From: Pseudomonadota bacterium
Lineage (GTDB): Bacteria > Pseudomonadota > Alphaproteobacteria > Rhizobiales > Hyphomicrobiaceae
DNA: 39,890 nucleotides
Direction of reading: 5' to 3'
NCBI GenBank assembly: GCA_018242255.1
Contig: JAFECH010000354.1
Span: forward strand, 1 to 39,890
Shown here: piece by piece, positions 33,446-39,890 of the stretch
How positions within the stretch are numbered: position 1 is the stretch's first letter
Layout of the letters: the number at the start of each line of letters is the position of its first letter
Translations under genes and position numbers: made by a program
Notes under the pieces: generated by a model
The model's input: only the letters and a program-made list of their open reading frames with translations
The model's database searches: none
What the model was told of the DNA's origin: nothing

Positions 33446-34903
33446 ATGCCAAATACCCGATCCACCAAAGACCCGATCCGGCCTGCGGCCGGTCTTAAAT
33501 CAGCGCTGCAGGATAAATCACGTAATCGGCGACAGGCGCAAAAAACACTAACCTCCTGCGAAGGTTCGGCCGCCCGCCAGCGCAACGATCTGCTACCGAA
33601 CCTGCGCGTTGAATATTTACCAATCGGCGCTCTACGCCCCGCCGATCGTCGCGTGCGCCGGTCGACGGTCTCACAGGCCGCTAAGATCGAACTGAGCCTG
33701 AAGCAGTTCGGGATCTGCGTTCCCATCTTGATCGATAGCGACGGTCGTATCGTGCACGGGCACGTCGTCTGGGATGCCGCCCGGCGTCTCGGCCTCGCGA
33801 CCGTACCGGTCATCCGGATTGAACATCTTAACCAGAGCGAGCGGCGAGCGCTTTCGATTGCCCTCAACCGGCTTGCGGAAACCGGTGACTGGGATGTCGA
33901 GGGTCTGAAGCTCGAATTCGAGGAGCTGGTCGAACTCGATGAGGACATCCTTGCGACCGGCTTCGAGCTTGCCGAGATTGATGCCCTCTTACTCGAAGAG
34001 GATGACTACGGTCCCGACGCCGAGGTCCTCCCGCCGATCCCTCAGTCAGCAGTGTCTCAACCGGGCGATGTCTGGGTTCTGGGTGACCATCGACTGGTTC
34101 AGGGCGACGCACGCGACCGCGAAGCCTATCAGCGGCTCATTGGAACTGACGAGGGCGTCCAGCTCGCTTTGACCGACGTCCCGTTCAACGTTCCGATCCA
34201 AGGCCACTGCACCGGCCAGGCACATCATCGAGAATTTCAGATCGCTCACGGCGAGCTCAGTCGTGACGAGTTCGACGTCTTCAATAAAGATTGGATGCAG
34301 CTCGCATCGGCGGTCCTTGTCGAGGGCGGCCTTCTTGCGACATTCATTGATTGGCGCAGTGTGGAACTCGTCTTGGCTGCCGGGCGTGATCTCGGTCTCG
34401 GTCTTTTGAATGTTGTCATCTGGGCAAAATCAAACGCCGGACAGGGCAGCTTATGGCGGTCTCAGCACGAGATGCTTCCGGTCTTCAAGAAAGGGACCGC
34501 GCCGCACATCAATCACGTCGAACTCGGTCGCTGGGGGCGCCATCGGAGCAATCTCTGGACCTATCCTGGTGCCTCGACGGTTGGCTCGGATGCGCGCGAA
34601 GGACTGGCTGTACATCCGACCGTCAAACCGCGCGTGATGCTCGAGGACGCCCTTCTCGATGTCACGGACCGCGGCGACGTCGTCCTCGACTGCTTCCTCG
34701 GCTCGGGCTCGATGCTGCTGGCAGCGGAAGCGACCGGGCGCATTTGCCGAGCGATCGAGATCGACGGTCGCTACTGCGACGTGGCTATCGACAGATGGCA
34801 GCAGATGACGGCGCTCGAGGCGATCCTCGAGGAAACCGGCGAGACATATGCTGCGGTCGCACGACGGCGCAGTACGGCTTCTTCGAACGAGGGAGAGCAC
34901 TAA
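33446..34903 (+). CDS. ParB-domain DNA methyltransferase
   Basis: 485 residues from the ATG at 33446, preceded by GGAGA; starts at 33374 and 33305 in the same frame lack a ribosome binding site. The N-terminal ParB/sulfiredoxin-like domain covers about residues 53-145 (VEYLPIGALRP, then GICVPILIDSDGRIVHGH). The C-terminal part is a DNA N6-adenine/N4-cytosine methyltransferase of the beta class: motif IV reads DVPFN (244-248) instead of DPPY, and motif I is DCFLGSGS (from 415). Conserved blocks between (FIDWRS, WAKSNAGQGSLWRSQHE, HPTVKP) are intact. As I recall, DVP-type motif IV is normal in this subfamily. Overlaps the next gene (TAATG). Confidence 0.88.
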   Translation: MPNTRSTKDPIRPAAGLKSALQDKSRNRRQAQKTLTSCEGSAARQRNDLLPNLRVEYLPIGALRPADRRVRRSTVSQAAKIELSLKQFGICVPILIDSDGRIVHGHVVWDAARRLGLATVPVIRIEHLNQSERRALSIALNRLAETGDWDVEGLKLEFEELVELDEDILATGFELAEIDALLLEEDDYGPDAEVLPPIPQSAVSQPGDVWVLGDHRLVQGDARDREAYQRLIGTDEGVQLALTDVPFNVPIQGHCTGQAHHREFQIAHGELSRDEFDVFNKDWMQLASAVLVEGGLLATFIDWRSVELVLAAGRDLGLGLLNVVIWAKSNAGQGSLWRSQHEMLPVFKKGTAPHINHVELGRWGRHRSNLWTYPGASTVGSDAREGLAVHPTVKPRVMLEDALLDVTDRGDVVLDCFLGSGSMLLAAEATGRICRAIEIDGRYCDVAIDRWQQMTALEAILEETGETYAAVARRRSTASSNEGEH

Positions 34904-35313
34904 TGTCTGAGAAGCCAATCAAGGTGTCATCGAAGGATGCTGTCGGTTACGGTCGTCCTCCGAAACAGCATCAGTTTAAGCCTGGTCAATCCGGCAACCC
35001 GAAAGGTCGACCGAAGGGCGCGCCGACCCTCCAGGAGATCATGGCGAAAGAGGCCACCAAGCACGTCAAGATCAAGCAAGGCGAGAACATCGTCACCGTT
35101 TCTAAGATGGAGGCGCTCGCGCGACGCGTCTTTAGCAAGGCGCTGGAGGGCGATCTTGCGGCGGCTCGCGTGATTTTCCAGCTGGCTGCCGAGCCAGAGG
35201 CGGCGGCGTCGAATGCAGGTTCAGGAGAGCCCTTCAAGCTGCCGGGCGACGATACCATCAAGCGTATGCTGAAACGGTTCGACCACCTCAACTCGTCAGC
35301 TGAAGGTAAATAA
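34903..35313 (+). CDS. DUF5681-domain protein (small terminase-like position)
   Basis: 136 residues, ATG overlapping the methyltransferase stop by one base, with GGGAGAG upstream. The N-terminal GYGRPPKQHQFKPGQSGNPK and GRPKG form the DUF5681 signature, a flexible basic region. The rest is helical (TLQEIMAKEATKHVKI and RRVFSKALEGDLAAARVIFQL). The product lies directly before the large terminase, where a small DNA-recognition subunit would be expected, so a terminase small-subunit-like role is inferred. Confidence 0.8.
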   Translation: MSEKPIKVSSKDAVGYGRPPKQHQFKPGQSGNPKGRPKGAPTLQEIMAKEATKHVKIKQGENIVTVSKMEALARRVFSKALEGDLAAARVIFQLAAEPEAAASNAGSGEPFKLPGDDTIKRMLKRFDHLNSSAEGK

Positions 35314-35314
35314 G

Positions 35315-36805
35315 ATGAGCGAGTTAGGTGTTGCAAAGCAGACAGGTAACGACATCGAGCCGTTCGATGCTCTGATCGCAATGGCCCGCGCCGACTTTAT
35401 GTGTTTCGTGGAGCTGACATTCAGCGTTCTGCACCCGGGCAGCAATCTTGTCTATGCGGACTATCTACAAGTCTTGGCCGATCTGTTGATGCAGGTGGAA
35501 GAGGGAAAGTATCGACGCGTCAACATCAACCTACCGCCACGACAAATGAAGTCGATGATGGTTTCTGTTTTCTACGTTGCGTGGCGCCTGGGACGCAACC
35601 CGGCATCCAAGTTCATCGCGATCTCGTATGGCGACGATCTTGCGCACGATCTTTCGGTGATGACCCGCACGCTGATGCTGTCACCAATCTACGGACAGAT
35701 TTTTCCAGAAACCATTCTCGACAAAAAGTCCGAAGATCACATTCGTACGACTCAAAAAGGTGGCCGCTATGCGACAGCGGTCGGAAGCGACATCACGGGC
35801 TTCGGTGCCGACCTCATCATCGTCGACGATCCGATACAGGCAGATGACGCCGGTTCAGAGCACGTCAAAGCTCGCGTTCGCGACTGGATGTCGAACTCGG
35901 TTGCAACGCGTTTCAACGATCAGTCAAAGGGAGCACTTATTCTTGTCATGCATCGGCTGGCACCGGACGACCTTTCGGCAACGCTCGAACCGAATGCCGA
36001 CTTCGTTCTGAAGCTGCCGATGATTGCTGAAAAAGAAGAGAAGTACGAATCTCACGGCAAGCTGACGATGCACCGCCTTCCCGGCGATGTGCTCAATCCG
36101 GGGCGCATGACGGCAGAGGACGCGGCGAAGCTCAAAGCAAGTCTTCCCCGTCATGTCTGGGACGGTCAGTATCAGCAGCGACCGACAGCTGGCGGATCCG
36201 GCATGCTCTCGGTCGAACGTTTCCAAAGATTCGATTTATCGAAGCCGCCAAAGTTCGAGCTGAGCATTCATTCCTGGGATGTTGGCGCGACCGTCAGCGG
36301 AAATGCCAGCGTCTGTACGAAGTGGGGGCTGGCCGCCAATATAGATAACAGAGACGCGCTCCACTTGACTCAAGCCATCTCCGTGAAGCTTGAACTGCCG
36401 GAGGTGCTTGCAACGATCAAGTCCGAAATCGCGCGGGACCGGCCAGCCTTGGTCGTCATCGATGAGCGCGGAGTCGGTCTCGGCGTAGTGCAGCATCTGA
36501 GGAAGGCTGGCTATCGGAACATATCCTGGTCCGACGCGACGTCAGCTTCGATCATGCCTGGACCAGCGTCAAAATGTCGACCATCCGACTCCAAGATAGA
36601 TCGTTTCGGCAAATCGATCTTCAGGATTGATGCAGGTGAAGTTCTGATCCCGATGTCAGCACCGTTCCTCGAAAAGTTTCTCTACGAGCTCAGCGCGTTT
36701 CCCAATATTTCCGACGACGACCAAGTTGACAGTATGTCCCAGCTCGTCGCAAATCTCGATGGGGCAATTTTTCAGGCGAGAAGTAATAAGAAAAAATTTG
36801 GCTAA
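35315..36805 (+). CDS. terL: Phage-type terminase large subunit
   Basis: 496 residues. The ATPase half has the degenerate Walker A NLPPRQMKS (72-80) common in this terminase group, and Walker B GADLIIVDDP near residue 165. The C-terminal RNaseH-like nuclease shows acidic positions at SWDVGAT (near 322), VVIDERGVG and DDQVDSMS. In a phage it would cut and pump concatemeric DNA into capsids. Here no portal, protease, capsid or tail gene follows, and the nearest upstream genes are the methyltransferase and DUF5681. So it is either a remnant or serves another function. Confidence 0.9.
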   Translation: MSELGVAKQTGNDIEPFDALIAMARADFMCFVELTFSVLHPGSNLVYADYLQVLADLLMQVEEGKYRRVNINLPPRQMKSMMVSVFYVAWRLGRNPASKFIAISYGDDLAHDLSVMTRTLMLSPIYGQIFPETILDKKSEDHIRTTQKGGRYATAVGSDITGFGADLIIVDDPIQADDAGSEHVKARVRDWMSNSVATRFNDQSKGALILVMHRLAPDDLSATLEPNADFVLKLPMIAEKEEKYESHGKLTMHRLPGDVLNPGRMTAEDAAKLKASLPRHVWDGQYQQRPTAGGSGMLSVERFQRFDLSKPPKFELSIHSWDVGATVSGNASVCTKWGLAANIDNRDALHLTQAISVKLELPEVLATIKSEIARDRPALVVIDERGVGLGVVQHLRKAGYRNISWSDATSASIMPGPASKCRPSDSKIDRFGKSIFRIDAGEVLIPMSAPFLEKFLYELSAFPNISDDDQVDSMSQLVANLDGAIFQARSNKKKFG

Positions 36806-37534
36806 ATGAGCGCGGAACACGCGCGGTGTGCGCATCTAGGGAGGTAGTTCATTGAGCGGCGTTTGCGCGATACGCCGAAGGTCGAAAATCCCTTCTCGCG
36901 CGACCCTTGCACGGACGCCCATCGCCTGCCTGCGCCCCGAGGGTGAGCTCACTGTCCTGCACTGGGGAGTTCGGCGTTCACGGCATAGCAGACGCGGCGT
37001 ATTACACGCGAGCCGATCGGGTTCAGATTCTCCTCCAGCCGATCGCCTGCATGGGCACATCAAGCAGCACTTTGCCTTTGGGCTTGAGCGTCTTGCGGTC
37101 GGCGCGCAAGCGCGCCGACAGGATCACCAGGGTAGTGGAGGCAATCCATGAAGCAGATCAGGTTGAAATCAGCCCTTCGACTCTTTGCCGCCTCTGGTAT
37201 GCGTCCTCAGAGATGCTGGGTCCGGGGAGAAAAAGCGCCCCGGACTCTTGACCTCAGCTAAAACAGCAGGCGCCTATTGCATGACCATGACCATGACCAT
37301 GACCATGACCATGACCATGACCATGACCATGACCGCTGGGAATAGCTTTGGACCGTGCGCCGCATCGATTTCCGTTCGGCATTCGCCCGTGACGCGCATC
37401 TCCGCGAAGGAGATCAACTTTCTCGACTTTGATTTGGCGTGCAGTATTTCCTATCCGAATTATCTGAGAGGCCACGACCTCCCTCATTCCGAGACAGAAG
37501 CCCGGGACGGCCCGGCAGCTGGAGGATACGGGAG
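36806..37534. other. Stretch without a confident gene, including a microsatellite
   Basis: 729 bp. A perfect inverted repeat GTCGGCGCGC-AA-GCGCGCCGAC lies at 37098-37119. A 37-codon frame from the ATG at 37148 has a good GGAGG ribosome binding site but an unremarkable product. The (ATGACC)9 repeat at 37281-37334 is listed separately. I see no protein family in the six frames. Confidence 0.5.
37281..37334 (+). repeat. Hexanucleotide microsatellite (ATGACC)9
   Basis: Nine perfect copies of ATGACC. The plus strand reads Met-Thr or His-Asp repeats, the minus strand Gly-His repeats within a possible 77-residue frame (37254-37487). Since the unit is a multiple of three, slippage would lengthen or shorten an encoded repeat rather than switch a frame on and off. 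Confidence 0.95.
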
Positions 37535-37840
37535 ATGGTTCGTGTTCATTTCCATGCCGTCGACGAATGCCTCATTCTTCATGGCGTGACCGCGCAGGGC
37601 CCTGTCATCGGATACTACCTGGGCCGGGAGATACATGATCGCGTCGAAGACAGGTGGCGACGGGTCTACATCTACGTCGGCGTTATCGAGCGGCAGCGGC
37701 TTGGCCGCTACGATCCGGCGCGGCTCGGACCGTTCGAATTCATCCTTGAACCCGGCCTCGTTTATCGCATGCAGATTCCCGAACGTAAGGGCCGCCCTCT
37801 CCGCAACACGGTGAGCTGGTGGAGTGGGTCCGATGTCTGA
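37535..37840 (+). CDS. Hypothetical protein
   Basis: 101 residues from the ATG at 37535, fixed by GGAGGA eight bases upstream. The product starts MVRVHFHAVDECLILHGVT and contains a GPVIGYYLGREIHD segment and a LGPFEFILEPGLVYRM strand pattern, so it is probably a compact beta-rich protein. It is not recognised. Its composition and clear ribosome binding site suggest a real gene. There are no close co-oriented neighbours. Confidence 0.65.
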   Translation: MVRVHFHAVDECLILHGVTAQGPVIGYYLGREIHDRVEDRWRRVYIYVGVIERQRLGRYDPARLGPFEFILEPGLVYRMQIPERKGRPLRNTVSWWSGSDV

Positions 37841-38062
37841 TAATGTCGGGGATGTCGTGTTGCCGTGCTCTGTCCCACTGCCGCAACTATCCAATAGCGG
37901 CCGTTGCTAAAGAAGTCGCCTCGATAGATTTAAGATAGCAGCCAACTTGTTCTAATGAGATATTTCTGCTGAACGGGCCTTTAGCTTCGGGCCAATAGGA
38001 GTGCGTTGGCGCGAGCGTGAGCAACTGGTGTTAAGTTGTTCGCCCTATGATACGATTGCACC

Positions 38063-38309
38063 ATGGCAGCTTCACTCTACGACCTCGGCGTTCCGACCTT
38101 CCTACAGACCCTGAGAGCCGTCGGAGGCTTTATCGAGCGCGCGACCCAACATTGCGCAGAGACCGGGGCCGACTTAGAAGATGTCGTGAAGTCCCGCTTA
38201 TTCCCCGACATGGCGCCTTTTCACTTCCAGATCGAAGCCCTCAAGAATCATGCCGTCTGGGGTATGGAGGCGGCAAAGACAGGCGTGTTCGCCCCACCGC
38301 CTCCCGTGC
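38063..38309 (+). pseudogene. Truncated DUF1993-family gene
   Basis: The first 82 codons encode the N-terminal half of a DUF1993 protein (start SLYDLGVPTFLQTL, then SRLFPDMAPFHFQIEAL). The family is normally about 165-170 residues. Similarity stops at the FAPPPPV segment, and the frame then continues through the opposite strand of the chloride channel gene. The 3' half is therefore lost, and the two genes now lie tail to tail. Confidence 0.7.
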
Positions 38310-38326
38310 GCTTGTGGCCGTCAGCG

Positions 38327-39890
38327 TTACTGTCTAGTCAGTCGGAAAAATGCGCGCCGCGGTTCTGCTTTATATTGATCCAACTTGGTACCGATGATGT
38401 CTTTCCAGCAAAGATAGCCGACCAATCGGCTGGTTTTTCTGTCGACCACCGAAATATGAGCGACATTTGCGGCATTCATGCGCTCGGCAACCGTCTCCAA
38501 ATGTTCGTCTGGGTGAACGATAACTGGCTTCACTGCCTGCAGAAGGTCGTGAAGCCGAGCATTTCTGGCCAGACCGCTCCGTCGCCACTTCATAACGCTC
38601 GGTGCGTCGACGACACCGACAACACGCCGATCGTTGTCAACCACAGGAAATGTCGGATGGATTGTTGCTGGATCAGTGAGAAATCTCGCAGCTTCGCGCA
38701 AGGTCATCGATGAGGGAATGGTTTGAACGTTCCTTATCATGACGTCCTCGACGCGCGTGAGGGCAAACGCCGGCACATGATACTCGCATACGATATGGTG
38801 CCCCCGCCGTGCCAGACGTTCCGTCAAAATCGAGCGGCGCATCATCAATACCGCCACGGTGTAAGCAGCTACACATGCCGCCAGGACCGGCAAGAAGCAA
38901 TTGCTTGAGCCGGTGATTTCAACGGCAAAAAACGTCGCCGTCAACGGAATGCGCATCGTTCCGCCCATCGTTGCGGCCATTGCGAGTAAAGGCCAGAAGC
39001 CGATGCTCGCCATCGGCATGATGGCCGACAGCACCATGCCCATCGAGCCGCCGATGATGAGCAGCGGCGCAAGCACGCCACCCGAGGTGCCCGACCCAAG
39101 CGCTATGCTCCATATTGTCATTTTGACGAGTAGCAGCGAAAGCGCGCTCGCGGTGGTTAGATCGCCTTTGAGCAGGTGATCGATATTATCATAGCCAACG
39201 CTCAGCGCCCGCGGATCGATAAGTCCACCTATGCCGACGCATACGCCGCCGATCATGGGCCACCACATCCAGTGGATAGGCAGCTTAGAGAACAGGTCCT
39301 CAGTCGTGTAGACGAGCTTCGTGAGGATGCCGGAGAGAAGACCGGCAATCATTCCTGCCGCGACCCACGTCATTAGTCCTGCGAGCGATATCTGCACATC
39401 AGCCGAGAATGGAAAAAGCGGCGACGGCATATGCAAGTAAGAACGTTCGACAGCGGAAATGCTCGCCGCCACTGCGACGGGGATGAAGCTACGCGGGGCC
39501 CACTCAAATAAAAGCAGCTCCACAGCCAGCAGGACCGCCGCGATTGGCGTTCCGAAGACGGTCGTCATGCCGGCTGCCGCGCCGGCGACGAGGAGGGTCT
39601 TTCTCTCATTGTCGCTGACAGGTAGCAGTTGCGCGATGATTGAACCGAGCGCGCCGCCGGTCATAATGATCGGTCCTTCAGCACCGAACGGGCCGCCGGT
39701 TCCGATAGAGATTGCCGATGAAATAGGCTTCAGGATCGCAACTTTCGGGCTGAGCCGCGATTGGCCAAGAAGGATCGCCTCAAGGGCCTCCGGTATGCCG
39801 TGGCCGCGGATTTTCTCACTTCCGTAGCGCGCCATCACGCCTATTATCAATGCTCCCGCCACAGGGATGAAAATCGAGCTAAAGCCGAGA
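38327..39890 (-). CDS. CLC-type chloride channel/antiporter with CBS domains (5' end outside window)
   Basis: At least 520 residues; the frame stays open to the window edge, with typical CLC residues before the first internal GTG at 39862, so the start is missing. It is an integral membrane protein with the CLC signatures RGHGIPEAL, GPFGAEGPIIM (the gating glutamate kept, with Ala instead of the usual Arg/Lys) and GSGTSGGVLAPLL. The C-terminal ~130 residues contain two CBS domains (VEDVMIRNVQTIPSS; LHDLLQAVKPVIVHPDE) that bind nucleotides and regulate the channel. It moves chloride or a related anion, possibly in exchange for protons. Confidence 0.93.
   Translation of the reverse strand, partial: LGFSSIFIPVAGALIIGVMARYGSEKIRGHGIPEALEAILLGQSRLSPKVAILKPISSAISIGTGGPFGAEGPIIMTGGALGSIIAQLLPVSDNERKTLLVAGAAAGMTTVFGTPIAAVLLAVELLLFEWAPRSFIPVAVAASISAVERSYLHMPSPLFPFSADVQISLAGLMTWVAAGMIAGLLSGILTKLVYTTEDLFSKLPIHWMWWPMIGGVCVGIGGLIDPRALSVGYDNIDHLLKGDLTTASALSLLLVKMTIWSIALGSGTSGGVLAPLLIIGGSMGMVLSAIMPMASIGFWPLLAMAATMGGTMRIPLTATFFAVEITGSSNCFLPVLAACVAAYTVAVLMMRRSILTERLARRGHHIVCEYHVPAFALTRVEDVMIRNVQTIPSSMTLREAARFLTDPATIHPTFPVVDNDRRVVGVVDAPSVMKWRRSGLARNARLHDLLQAVKPVIVHPDEHLETVAERMNAANVAHISVVDRKTSRLVGYLCWKDIIGTKLDQYKAEPRRAFFRLTRQ

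Noticed and set aside
37148-37261. Small ORF with GGAGG ribosome binding site
   Set aside because: The 37-residue product is not distinctive and stops just before the microsatellite; the evidence is too thin to call a gene.
38309-38713. Continuation of the DUF1993 frame to 38713
   Set aside because: This part is exactly antisense to the well-supported chloride channel CBS region and does not resemble DUF1993.

Overview
The window looks like chromosome of an alphaproteobacterium, most likely a member of the Hyphomicrobiales (rhizobia/hyphomicrobia group). The evidence is GC-rich coding DNA, a soxBDAG sarcosine oxidase operon, a kdpFABCDE locus, a rhizobial-type ParB-methyltransferase/DUF5681/terminase cassette, and a decayed serine recombinase of the type common in this order. 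The species cannot be fixed from the sequence alone.

Layout. (1) 1-6891: a LysR-type regulator on the minus strand diverges from soxB-soxD-soxA-soxG (heterotetrameric sarcosine oxidase), followed by an XRE/cupin regulator. (2) 6892-8286: a gene-poor stretch holding the frameshifted C-terminal half of a serine recombinase. (3) 8287-16244: the complete high-affinity K+ uptake locus, a 27-residue membrane ORF then kdpF-A-B-C-D-E, all on the plus strand and tightly packed. (4) 16654-32771: an approximately 16.1 kb integrative element flanked by 79-bp imperfect direct repeats (70/79 identical). (5) 32772-38062: a relic-rich spacer, then a ParB-domain DNA methyltransferase, a DUF5681 protein and a large terminase subunit without any other phage genes, a hexanucleotide microsatellite and a small hypothetical gene. 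(6) 38063-39890: a truncated DUF1993 gene facing the 3' end of a CLC-type chloride channel/antiporter gene that runs off the window.

The element is the most interesting part. It begins with 13-bp tandem repeats and a tyrosine integrase. A leftward block of small unknown genes includes a Mu-type winged-helix protein and a coiled-coil protein. A Prim-Pol/RecA-like replication protein ends in a cluster of GTTGAAACC iterons. A second, minimal tyrosine recombinase points back towards the iterons. Next come a tandem pair of paralogous small proteins, a PilZ-like protein, a Lar-like zinc ribbon overlapping a SRAP (YedK/HMCES) gene, and two unknown genes. On the minus strand lie a membrane protein, a small basic partner and a ParA ATPase, with ACCTAGGT palindromes in front of parA, and an OLD-like AAA/TOPRIM nuclease beside the right end. 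It therefore combines plasmid-style replication and partition functions with site-specific integration, carries no visible conjugation or capsid genes, and has several repeat families of its own. No IS element, CRISPR array, rRNA or convincing tRNA gene was found in the window.
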